Part shown: in pieces, positions 1 to 8,036 of the stretch
Layout: the number at the start of each line of letters is the position of its first letter
How positions within the stretch are numbered: position 1 is the first letter of the stretch
Translations under genes and position numbers: made by a program
Source of the DNA: Mediterranea sp. (in: CFB group bacteria)
GTDB taxonomy: Bacteria; Bacteroidota; Bacteroidia; Bacteroidales; Bacteroidaceae
Direction: 5' to 3'
DNA: 41,238 nt
NCBI GenBank assembly: GCA_031287715.1
Contig: JAITSN010000024.1
Location: 1 to 41,238, forward strand
Notes under the pieces: generated by a model
Databases searched by the model: none
The model's input: the letters and a program-made list of their open reading frames with translations, nothing else
Told to the model about the DNA's origin: nothing

Positions 1-177
1 ATACACATACAAAAAGTGAAATTCAGACACCTGGGCCAAAGAGGAGAAGCGCTATTCATGTACAACACCACGAACGGACGCTATGTCCCCTGCGAAATCG
101 ACGAACAAACCGGAAAGGCCCGGAAAGCTACGTTCGACAACACCCCCTTCTTAAATACCACCACAATGGAAGCATAG
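1..177 (+). CDS. C-terminal fragment of an unrecognised protein (cut by window edge)
   Basis: Frame 1 is open from the first base to a TAG at 175-177 and gives 58 residues ending in FLNTTTMEA. The 5' end lies outside the window. I do not recognise the family; the tail is polar and has no membrane segment. It runs toward the minus-strand enzyme locus, and the palindrome at 250-337 separates the two convergent stops. It could be the end of another secreted enzyme, but nothing in the fragment shows that. Confidence 0.5.
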   Translation: MHIQKVKFRHLGQRGEALFMYNTTNGRYVPCEIDEQTGKARKATFDNTPFLNTTTMEA

Positions 178-249
178 CCAAGAGCCCGGCATTATTACTT
201 GAATAAGAAGAAAGTTATAGCTTAACTAAACGACATTGGATATACAACT

Positions 250-337
250 TACCATATACCATTTGATACCATTTACCATTTAATGCCCGGGGTAAAGGGT
301 ATCAAATGGTAAATGGTAAATGAAGAGATGGTAAATG
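250..337. repeat. Palindromic ATGGTAAATG-type dispersed repeat between convergent genes
   Basis: Perfect 13-bp arms ACCATTTGATACC (258-270) and GGTATCAAATGGT (298-310) enclose further CATTTACC modules and a CCCGGGG centre, and another ATGGTAAATG follows at 328-337. The same modules recur at 24373-24462 and 38105-38235. The element fills the gap between the partial gene and the 3' end of the GH78 gene. It could act as a two-way terminator or a REP-like element; neither is shown. Confidence 0.75.
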
Positions 338-347
338 TGTTGGCGGT

Positions 348-3300
348 TTACAGCGCTGCGGGGGTGAGTTTTGCGTATTTGATGCGCTGGCGCCGCCAGG
401 TGTAGACGATGTGGATGGCGCCGTCTTTGCCTTGGATTACGGACGGGTAGGAGTATTGGCTGATGGGGCTGCTTTCGAGTGTGAGGGTTTGTTGCCAGTT
501 TATGCCGTCGGCCGACAGGGCTACGCTTAGTGGGGTGCGGGGGCCTTTGGGGGTGCCGGGCAGGGTGCGGAAGTTGTTGTACACGAGCAGGTGGCGGCCG
601 TCTTTGAGGGTTTGGGCGTCGATGCCGGAGTTGTTGTTGGGGGTGGCGGTGAGGGCCAGGGTGGTCCAGGTGTCGCCGTTGTCGGTGCTCCAGGTGGTGG
701 CTAAGTGGCCGTTGCGGGTGCGGGCGAGTGCTTGCAGGCGGCCGTCGGGGTGTTTGAGGATGGCGGGTTGGATGGCTTGGATGGGGCGTTGGCTCCGGTC
801 TTGGGTGAGTTCGGCTTCGGCGGCGGGTATGGGGCCTACTTTGCGCCATGTTTTGCCGTTGTCGTCGGACAGTTCGAAGTGGAGTTGCCAGCCGCCGATG
901 CCTTCGGTGCTGGAGGGGCTGATGATCCGGCCATTGATGTACTCGGGTTTGTTTTTCACGGGGCCAAGGAGGCCTTCGGGGAGGTCTTCGGGGTTGCTCC
1001 ATGTTTTGCCGCCGTCGGTGCTGCGGATGAGGTGGCCTGTCCAGTCGGATACTTTGGTGCCTACTTTATAGAACAGCAGCAGTTCGGCTCCGGGCAGTTG
1101 AAAGAGTACGGGGTTCCAGCAGGCTTTCTGGCCGGGGTGGAGGGTGCTTCCTCCGGCGCTCCAGGTGTTGGTTCCGGTGCCGGCCGGCCGGCCTGCGGCG
1201 ACTTCAACGGGGGTTGTCCAGTCGTCGGCTCCTTTGGGTTTGCGGCTTACCCAGATGACGCAGTCGGGGTTGCGTTCTTTGGTTCCCCCGAAGAAGGCGG
1301 TCACCAGGTCGCCGTTGGTGGTTTCGGCTATCGTGGCGCTGTGACATTCGGGGAAGTGGGCTTGACGGTAGAGGAATTCGTCCGTCAGGATGGCTTTGTG
1401 GCTGGTGGGGATGGTGGCGTCGTAGCGGTGGGTTCCCGAGCCGGTGTGTTCTATCCGTCCGTCGGGCAGGTGTACTTCGGCGGTGGTGTTGGGGGGCACG
1501 GTCACTGTCCAGCTCAGCCGGGTGGCGGTTTTGGTCCACTCGCTCGCGGCTTTGCCGTATGGTGTGGCGTATGAAACGTTTACCTTGTCGAGCTCTTGTA
1601 TGTTGAAGTCGGGCCGGAAGATGATGTGTTTGAAGCCTGGTTTTTCGCGGCTGCTGCGGATGCCTCCGAGGTGTTGGTAGCACCACGGGATGAGGTCGCC
1701 CAGGAGCATGACGTGGTTGGCGCTGTTCATTTCGGGGTTGGCGGTGTTGCCGTTCCACAGTTCCCAGATGGTGGTTGCGCCTTGGCTTGCCATGTATCCC
1801 CAGCCCGGGTATGTTTTGTTGGTGGCGATGAGCCAGGCGACGTCGGCGCGCCCCATGCCGCTAAGTTGTCGCATGAGCCATTGGGTGCCGATCACTCCGG
1901 TACTGATGTGTCCGTTGTTTGTGGTGGTGATGGTGTTGATGATGTTCTTTTCGACTTCTGCGCGGTAGCGTTCGGGTACCAGGTCGAAGGCCAGCGGCAG
2001 GATGTTGGCCGTCACGGTGTTGTTGCCGTAGAAGATGCTGTCGGGGTATAGCAGGTGTCCGGGCACGGGCGATGTGTTCGGTTTCACCGTCAGGAAGCGG
2101 TTGTTGAAGGCTTCTTTTATTTGGGCGTGGAGCGATTCGTAGGCGTAGGCATCGGCGGGGATGTTCAGCAGCCGTGCGAAGCGGGCCAGGTAGTCCAGCA
2201 TCTTGCAGGTGTATGCTGTGGCGATGAGCGTTCCGTCGGTCCGTCGGCGGGGGTCTTGGCTGTGGATCATTCCGGGCGATTCGGGGGGCACGCACCAGTC
2301 GCCGTACTTGTCTTTGGCCACGATGTGGTCGCTGCCCATGTATTCCTTTATGATGTGTGCCATCCAGCGTTTCATTGCGGGGTAGTTTTTGGCGACGGGT
2401 GCGATGTTGCCGTATTGGGTGAGGAGCATGTCGCAGTCGATGATGAAGGTTGCCGGCCAGGTGACGTTGTCGGAGTAGTAGTTCCAAAAGGCGGGGGCTA
2501 CGTCGGGGATGCAGCCGTCTTCGCGTTGTGCTTCCCGGATGTCGTCCATCCATTTGGCATAGAGGTTTCCGCAGTCGAACATGTAGCTTTCGCCCCAGGC
2601 ACCCACGGCGTGGTCGCCCAGCCAGGGTTGGCGTTCGTTGCGTTGCGGGCAGTCTACGGGCATGCCTTTGTAGTTGCCCTTGACGCTCCATTGTGCGTTT
2701 TTGTAGATTTGGTTGAGCGTTGGGTTTGAACATTCGAATGTTCCGGCGATGTTCATGTCGTCGCTCACGACTTCTCCCAGGAAGTCATCCGGCGTGGGGT
2801 TTGCGTAGCCGGTGACTTCTACGTAGCGGAAGCCGTGGTAGACGAAGCGCGGCGCCCACAGGGCGTCTTTGCCTTCGTTTCCACCGACGATGTAGAGGTC
2901 TGTCGCCCGCGCGTCGCGCAGGTTACGGACAAAGAGTCCGCCGTCGTCCTTCAGGGTTTCGGCAAACCGCAGCCGGATGGTGTCGCCGGCAGTTCCTTTG
3001 ACTTTCATCCGTATCCAGCCGGCCATGTTCTGCCCCATGTCGAGGATGTGGCTGCCGGCGTGCTGTTGGATGGCAACGGGCTTGAGGGTGTCTACCACTT
3101 TCATGTTGGCCGTCATGGCTGCACGCAGTGTGCCGTCGGGGATGGCCACGCGTTGCGCGGCGCTCCAGGCGGTGTCGTCGTAGCCGGCTTCGGTCCACCG
3201 GCCCAGCTCTTTCCGCGCGTCGTATTCTTCGCCGTCGTATTCGTTGTTGCTGCGGACAGGCCCGTCGGCTGTGAGTTTCCAGGTTGTGCCGGTGGCGATG

Positions 3301-4130
3301 GTTTCTGTTGTGCCGTCGGTATACTCCACAATCAGGTTGAGGCGCATTTTGGGGTAGCCGAAGGTTGGGATCTTGTAGGGTTTGTAGTTTTGGCGCATGG
3401 TGTAGAAGCGTCCGTTGCCCAGCGTTGTTCCGATGGCGTTTTGGTTCGACAGCAGGGCGGTCACGTCGAAGCTGTTGTAGAGGATCGTTTTGCGGTAGTC
3501 CGTCGGCGCGGGGGCCAGCACTTGGTTGCCTACCCTGTTGCCGTTGATGAAGAGTTCATACAGTCCCATGCCTGCGATGTGCACGGTGGCTTGCTTGACT
3601 TCTTTGGCTATCGTGAACTCCGTGCGGAGGTAGCGTGCGCTTAGCCGGCTCCATTGCGTGGGGCTGTCCCAGGGCGCCGGCGCGTCCATGCCGATCCATT
3701 GCCCTTTCCAGTGGGTTTCGCCCAGCAGCCCCATCGTCCATCGGGCGGGTTGGCTCCAGGGTGTTTCGCTCTTGGTGGTGTAGCTCTTTACTTTCCAGTA
3801 GCAGCGCAGGTTGCTCCGCATGGGTTTTCCGGCGTAGGGCACGAGGTGCGAGGCTTCGGTGGCGATCTTCCCGGAGTCCCAGAGGTCTCCTTCGTTCTTC
3901 GCCAGCCGTTCGGGCGACGAGGCTACCAGGATGTGGCAGGCCGTTTGCATGACTCCTTGCCGGTCGGACACGAGTTGCCAACTCAGGCGCGGTGTTTCCG
4001 CATCTATGCCCACCGGCGCGGTGAGTTGTTCGACGCGGAGGGTCGTTACCGTCACAGCCTCCCGACCAAAGGCGTGGGAGGGGATCGCCAGCCAGAGGAC
4101 GGCGGCGAAGAGGGGTTGTATGGCTTTCAT
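348..4130 (-). CDS. GH78 alpha-L-rhamnosidase fused to a C-terminal Asp-box (sialidase-like) beta-propeller
   Basis: The 1260-residue product has a Sec signal peptide at about 1-22. Residues 25-905 have the layout of GH78 enzymes: N-terminal Ig/jelly-roll domains, an (alpha/alpha)6 barrel from about 460, and a C-terminal beta domain. Known GH78 catalytic positions are present: DCPQRNER (Asp493, Glu499), WLGD (Asp506) and TTIWELW (Glu790). Residues about 911-1260 form a second module with three Asp boxes (STDGGKTW, SDDNGKTW, STDNGDTW) and an HSATIAETTNGDLVTAFFGG motif, as in BNR_2 'exo-alpha-sialidase' proteins. The start overlaps the GH140 stop as ATGA, so translation is probably coupled. It is the last gene of the locus. 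Removal of alpha-L-rhamnose is well supported; the sugar cut by the propeller, if any, cannot be read from the sequence. Confidence 0.9.
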   Translation of the reverse strand: MKAIQPLFAAVLWLAIPSHAFGREAVTVTTLRVEQLTAPVGIDAETPRLSWQLVSDRQGVMQTACHILVASSPERLAKNEGDLWDSGKIATEASHLVPYAGKPMRSNLRCYWKVKSYTTKSETPWSQPARWTMGLLGETHWKGQWIGMDAPAPWDSPTQWSRLSARYLRTEFTIAKEVKQATVHIAGMGLYELFINGNRVGNQVLAPAPTDYRKTILYNSFDVTALLSNQNAIGTTLGNGRFYTMRQNYKPYKIPTFGYPKMRLNLIVEYTDGTTETIATGTTWKLTADGPVRSNNEYDGEEYDARKELGRWTEAGYDDTAWSAAQRVAIPDGTLRAAMTANMKVVDTLKPVAIQQHAGSHILDMGQNMAGWIRMKVKGTAGDTIRLRFAETLKDDGGLFVRNLRDARATDLYIVGGNEGKDALWAPRFVYHGFRYVEVTGYANPTPDDFLGEVVSDDMNIAGTFECSNPTLNQIYKNAQWSVKGNYKGMPVDCPQRNERQPWLGDHAVGAWGESYMFDCGNLYAKWMDDIREAQREDGCIPDVAPAFWNYYSDNVTWPATFIIDCDMLLTQYGNIAPVAKNYPAMKRWMAHIIKEYMGSDHIVAKDKYGDWCVPPESPGMIHSQDPRRRTDGTLIATAYTCKMLDYLARFARLLNIPADAYAYESLHAQIKEAFNNRFLTVKPNTSPVPGHLLYPDSIFYGNNTVTANILPLAFDLVPERYRAEVEKNIINTITTTNNGHISTGVIGTQWLMRQLSGMGRADVAWLIATNKTYPGWGYMASQGATTIWELWNGNTANPEMNSANHVMLLGDLIPWCYQHLGGIRSSREKPGFKHIIFRPDFNIQELDKVNVSYATPYGKAASEWTKTATRLSWTVTVPPNTTAEVHLPDGRIEHTGSGTHRYDATIPTSHKAILTDEFLYRQAHFPECHSATIAETTNGDLVTAFFGGTKERNPDCVIWVSRKPKGADDWTTPVEVAAGRPAGTGTNTWSAGGSTLHPGQKACWNPVLFQLPGAELLLFYKVGTKVSDWTGHLIRSTDGGKTWSNPEDLPEGLLGPVKNKPEYINGRIISPSSTEGIGGWQLHFELSDDNGKTWRKVGPIPAAEAELTQDRSQRPIQAIQPAILKHPDGRLQALARTRNGHLATTWSTDNGDTWTTLALTATPNNNSGIDAQTLKDGRHLLVYNNFRTLPGTPKGPRTPLSVALSADGINWQQTLTLESSPISQYSYPSVIQGKDGAIHIVYTWRRQRIKYAKLTPAAL

Positions 4131-5551
4131 AACGTTGTTTGGTCTTTGGTGATGTATTCCTTTGCGGCGTCGACGGCGATGAGCACCTGGTCGTTGCCAC
4201 TGATATAGCCGCTGTCGTGTTGGAAGACGGTTACTTTGCCGTCGAACTCGCCGAGGTAGGTCAACTTGCCGTCTTTAGCGCCGTACCACCAGACGTTCTT
4301 CTTGCCGGCGCCGATCTTGCCCAGGTCGATCTCCATCGGCCGGCCGGTGTGGTTGTACACCATCAGGTAGCCGTTTCCGCGCGTGGCGATGGCCCGGTCA
4401 TAGCGTTCGCCGTTGGTTCCGGCAATGATGTGTTGGTCGGGTATGCGGTCGAAGTAGGGGAAGGCCAGCATCAGGTTCTTGAGATGTTTCATCTGGTTGA
4501 AGCCCGGCGCGTTGAGCGCGTCGTACCACGGCGTTGTTGCGCCGTAGGCCGCGCCGAGGCCCGGGCGGATGAACTGCATGATGGAGTTGTGCCCGTAGGT
4601 GTGCCCGCACGCTCCGGCAAAGACCGACCAATAGGCATAGCGGCGCACGTCGGCGGCGTTCCAGCGTGTTTCGGCGGGGTCGTGCAGGCCCTGGGGTATG
4701 TCTTCGTACGAGGGTTCGCCGTCCAGCACCGGCTTCATGGGTTGCATGGCCATGCTGCGTTCAACGAAACGCCAGTTGTCTTCTTCGGTGTTCTCTTCAA
4801 TGGGATAGTCGCCGTCGCCTTTGCGTTGTCCGTAGCGGCGGTGCCCGCTCTGGAACATGTTGAAGTCCAGCCAGGCGGAGGCGTTGAACCATTGGGCGGA
4901 GGTCGTCCGGCCGCGGGGGTGGAAGGTCATCAGGTGGTTGCGGTCGATGGACCGGATGGTTTCGGCCAGGGCTTCCCACTCGGCGGTTTTGACGTCGCCG
5001 CGGATGTCTCCCCCGATGATCCAGACGATGTTCGGGTCGTCCTTATAGCGTTCGGCCAGGAATTTGCCGTAGGCTTGCGCCTGCTTCACATTCATGTCTC
5101 CGCGGGCCACGGGGCTTCCCCAGATGCACACCATGCCGATGTAGATTCCCTTGCGGGCCGCCGTCCGGATGATGTAGTCCATATGTTCCCAATAGCCGTA
5201 GGCACCTTCTTTTCCGGTGCTTTTGAGATTGAAGCCGCCGGTGTTGGAATATTGTCCGTAGGCATTGATCGAGGGCACGCCGTTGAGCGTTTGTATTTGT
5301 ACGACGTTGTAGCCGGCGCGGCTGCACTGTTCGAGGTAGAACGCGGCTTCGTCGCGGTTGAGGCGTTGGGGCAGCAGCCATCCGGTGTCGCCGAGCCAGA
5401 AGAACGGCGTTCCATCTTCGTGCTTCAGGTAGCGGCCTTCTTCCGACACGCCGAGCTTGCCGTGTTCCCACGGGAGGACTTGCGCGGAGGCTGTTTCGCT
5501 CCGGCTTCCCATGCAGCAGAGAATGAGGATGATAATGAGTTTGGTCTTCAT
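4127..5551 (-). CDS. GH140 apiosidase-like enzyme (DUF4038 barrel plus C-terminal collagen-binding-type domain)
   Basis: The 474-residue product has an N-terminal signal (about 1-24). A (beta/alpha)8 barrel of the DUF4038 type runs from about 30 to 370 with motifs FFWLGDTGW, IIGGDIRGD (Asp182) and VLDGEPSYED (Glu279). These two acids sit 97 residues apart, where the acid/base and nucleophile of the characterised RG-II apiosidase BT1012 lie as I recall. Residues about 380-470 fit the small C-terminal beta domain (PF12904). GH140 releases D-apiose-linked side chains A and B from the galacturonan backbone of RG-II. It starts 3 bp after the GH95 stop and overlaps the next gene by 4 bp, so it is inside an operon. 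The apiosidase activity is inferred from family and context. Confidence 0.9.
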   Translation of the reverse strand: MKTKLIIILILCCMGSRSETASAQVLPWEHGKLGVSEEGRYLKHEDGTPFFWLGDTGWLLPQRLNRDEAAFYLEQCSRAGYNVVQIQTLNGVPSINAYGQYSNTGGFNLKSTGKEGAYGYWEHMDYIIRTAARKGIYIGMVCIWGSPVARGDMNVKQAQAYGKFLAERYKDDPNIVWIIGGDIRGDVKTAEWEALAETIRSIDRNHLMTFHPRGRTTSAQWFNASAWLDFNMFQSGHRRYGQRKGDGDYPIEENTEEDNWRFVERSMAMQPMKPVLDGEPSYEDIPQGLHDPAETRWNAADVRRYAYWSVFAGACGHTYGHNSIMQFIRPGLGAAYGATTPWYDALNAPGFNQMKHLKNLMLAFPYFDRIPDQHIIAGTNGERYDRAIATRGNGYLMVYNHTGRPMEIDLGKIGAGKKNVWWYGAKDGKLTYLGEFDGKVTVFQHDSGYISGNDQVLIAVDAAKEYITKDQTTL

Positions 5552-5554
5552 ATC

Positions 5555-8023
5555 TTATCGTTTTGGGTGAGTACTTGTGAGGACGTACGATTTGCCGGCT
5601 TCCGTCGGCAGGTCATACAGGTATGTTTTTGTTTGCCGCGCGGCCTTCGGCCTTGCGCCCGTCGTGTGGATGAGCGGCGCGGGCGTTTCCGGCAGGGTGT
5701 AGATCGGGTTCGGGTTTTCCCCGCCGGCTTTCTTCAGGCCCGCTCCGGCGATGGGGGTACGTGTGCGCAAACGGCAGTTCCCTCCGTTGCGCGAGCGGAT
5801 GGTGATCGTCTCTACGTTGCCGGCCTTCCAACGCAGGTCGATCTCGAAGCCGCCGCGCGCCACGATCCCTTTGACCTCCCCCGTCGGCCACAGGGCGGGC
5901 AGGGCGGGCAGGATGTAGACGAAGGCGTCGTGGCTTTGCATCAGCATCTCGATAATTCCGGCGGTGCAGCCGAAGTTCCCGTCAATTTGGAAGGGCGGGT
6001 GCGCATCGAATAGGTTCGGATAGGTGCCGCCCTTCTTTTCGTTGCGAACGAGCGTGAGCTGGTCGGTGATCAACTTATAGGCATGGTCGCCGTCGAGCAG
6101 CCGCGCCCAGAGGCAGACCTTCCATCCCATGCTCCAGCCGGTGGATGGGTCGCCGCGGGCGATGAGCGAGGTTCGGGCGGCGTCAAAAAGCTCGGGCGTG
6201 CGGTAAGGGGAGATCTGGTTGCCGGGGAAAAGACCGTAGAGGTGCGACACGTGCCGGTGTTTGTCGTCCGGATCGTCCCAGTCGGACAACCATTCTTGCA
6301 GTTGCCCCCAGCGCCCGATTTGCATGGGCGGCATTTCGGCCAGACGCTGCTCCAACCGTCCGGCCAGCTGAGCATCGACGTCCAGCAGACGCGCTGCGGT
6401 GATGACGGTGTTCCACAGGTCGAAGATCAACTGGTTGTCCATGGTGCATCCCGCGGCCGTCGTGGCTTTGCCCTGGCTTCCGGCATGGGGATTCTCGGGC
6501 GAGAGGCTCGGGCAGACCACCAGCCAGCGGTGGGACGGTTCATATACCATTATTTCGTCGAAGAAGCGCGCGGCTTCTTTAAGTATGGGGTAGATTGAGC
6601 GCAGAAAGTCGCGGTCGGCCGTGTAGAGGTAGTGCTCCCAGAGGTGCCGGCACAGCCAGGCTCCTCCCGTGGGCCACATCCCCGAGGGCGCGCGGTCTAC
6701 CGGGCCGGTGATGCGCCAGAGGTCGGTGTTGTGGTGCAGCACCCATCCGCCTGCGCCATACATCACCTCCGCCGTTTCGCGGCCGGTCCGGCTCACTTCG
6801 GCGGCCAGACGCAGCAGGGGTTCGTGCAGCTCGCTCAGGTTGGCGGGTTCGGCGGGCCAGTAGTTCATCTCCGCGTTGATGTTGCAGGTGTACTTGCTGT
6901 CCCACGGGGGGAGCATTTTGTCGTTCCAGATCCCCTGGAGATTGGCCGGTTGCCCTCCGGGTTGTGAGGAGCAGATCAGGAGGTAGCGTCCGAAATGGAA
7001 ATAGGTGGCCACCAGATGCGCATCGTGAGTCAGGTGGAAGTCGCGCACGCGGATGTCCGTGGGCAGATGGGCGTAGTTGTCTTCTCCCAGCTGAAGGGCG
7101 ACGCGATCCATGCAGGCTTTGAAGAGCGCCGTGTGGCGGGCTTTCAATTCACGGTAGTCTCCGGCCATAGCCTTCTCCAAGTATCCGCGCGCCCGCGCTG
7201 CGGGGTCGCCGCTGATGTCGTTGTACGTATTGAAAGCGGTGGCGATGGAGACGTAGAAGACGGCTTCGTTGGCCTGCTCTATGGCGATGGCCCCGTCCTT
7301 GCAGGTTGTTCGCCCGCCGCTGGTGCGGACAGACAGGCGCCCCTGGAACCGGAGCTTCCCGCTCTGCCGTTCGTGCGTGGCCGTGACGCCGGAGAGCGCA
7401 ACGGTATCTCCCCGCGTCTCTACCGTCGCGTCCTGATGGGGCGAGGTGAGCAGGGCGCTGCACGTGATCATCCCCGGCCGGTCGGCCGTGAGGCGCACGG
7501 TGACGACCTGTCCGGAGAACGACGCGATCGTTTCCCGCCGGTACCCCACCCCATCCACGTTGTATGTCACCACGGCCCGGGCCGAGTCTAGGCTCAGCTC
7601 GCGGCGATAGTCTCCGTAGCGTGCGTGGGCGGATGGGAAGGCGATGCGCAGGTCGCCGAAAGGTTGGTAGGGCATTCCGGAGTTGGTTTGCGCCATCACC
7701 TTTTGGGTGGCCAGCGTCTGGGCTTCGAGGTAGTCGCCCCTGAACACGAGTTCGCGAACCTTGGGGATGTATTCCAGCCCGTCGGGGTTGGCGTTGTTGT
7801 TTGGGCTTCCCGCCCAGATGGTCTCTTCGTTGAGTTGTATCTGCTCTGTCACGGGGTTGCCGTAAACCATGGCGCCAAGCCGTCCGTTGCCCAAGGGCAG
7901 GGCTTCCGTCCAGGTCTGTGCCGGCCGGTCGTACCAGAGGTTGCCGTTTTGCGCCCGCGCGGAGGCCGTTCCTGCGAGCAGTCCTCCGGTCAGGAGCAGT
8001 TGTATCGTCGTCTTTGCTTTCAT
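5555..8023 (-). CDS. GH95 alpha-L-fucosidase / alpha-L-galactosidase
   Basis: 822 residues from the ATG at 8023; the frame is open upstream to 8065, but that would overlap the preceding gene and put charged residues before the signal peptide. GH95 landmarks: N-terminal TEALPLGNGRLGAMVYGNP, NINAEMNYW (Asn381, Asn383), CPSLSPENP (Glu510) and QIDGNFG (Asp681). They correspond to Asn421, Asn423, Glu566 and Asp766 of bifidobacterial AfcA. Layout is an N-terminal beta-sandwich, a linker, an (alpha/alpha)6 barrel and a C-terminal beta domain. GH95 includes alpha-1,2-L-fucosidases and alpha-L-galactosidases; in RG-II loci the member (BT1010) removes L-galactose from chain A, which the context favours here. 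It lies 13 bp after the esterase gene and 3 bp before GH140. Confidence 0.93.
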   Translation of the reverse strand: MKAKTTIQLLLTGGLLAGTASARAQNGNLWYDRPAQTWTEALPLGNGRLGAMVYGNPVTEQIQLNEETIWAGSPNNNANPDGLEYIPKVRELVFRGDYLEAQTLATQKVMAQTNSGMPYQPFGDLRIAFPSAHARYGDYRRELSLDSARAVVTYNVDGVGYRRETIASFSGQVVTVRLTADRPGMITCSALLTSPHQDATVETRGDTVALSGVTATHERQSGKLRFQGRLSVRTSGGRTTCKDGAIAIEQANEAVFYVSIATAFNTYNDISGDPAARARGYLEKAMAGDYRELKARHTALFKACMDRVALQLGEDNYAHLPTDIRVRDFHLTHDAHLVATYFHFGRYLLICSSQPGGQPANLQGIWNDKMLPPWDSKYTCNINAEMNYWPAEPANLSELHEPLLRLAAEVSRTGRETAEVMYGAGGWVLHHNTDLWRITGPVDRAPSGMWPTGGAWLCRHLWEHYLYTADRDFLRSIYPILKEAARFFDEIMVYEPSHRWLVVCPSLSPENPHAGSQGKATTAAGCTMDNQLIFDLWNTVITAARLLDVDAQLAGRLEQRLAEMPPMQIGRWGQLQEWLSDWDDPDDKHRHVSHLYGLFPGNQISPYRTPELFDAARTSLIARGDPSTGWSMGWKVCLWARLLDGDHAYKLITDQLTLVRNEKKGGTYPNLFDAHPPFQIDGNFGCTAGIIEMLMQSHDAFVYILPALPALWPTGEVKGIVARGGFEIDLRWKAGNVETITIRSRNGGNCRLRTRTPIAGAGLKKAGGENPNPIYTLPETPAPLIHTTGARPKAARQTKTYLYDLPTEAGKSYVLTSTHPKR

Positions 8024-8036
8024 TTCCGTTCGGGGC

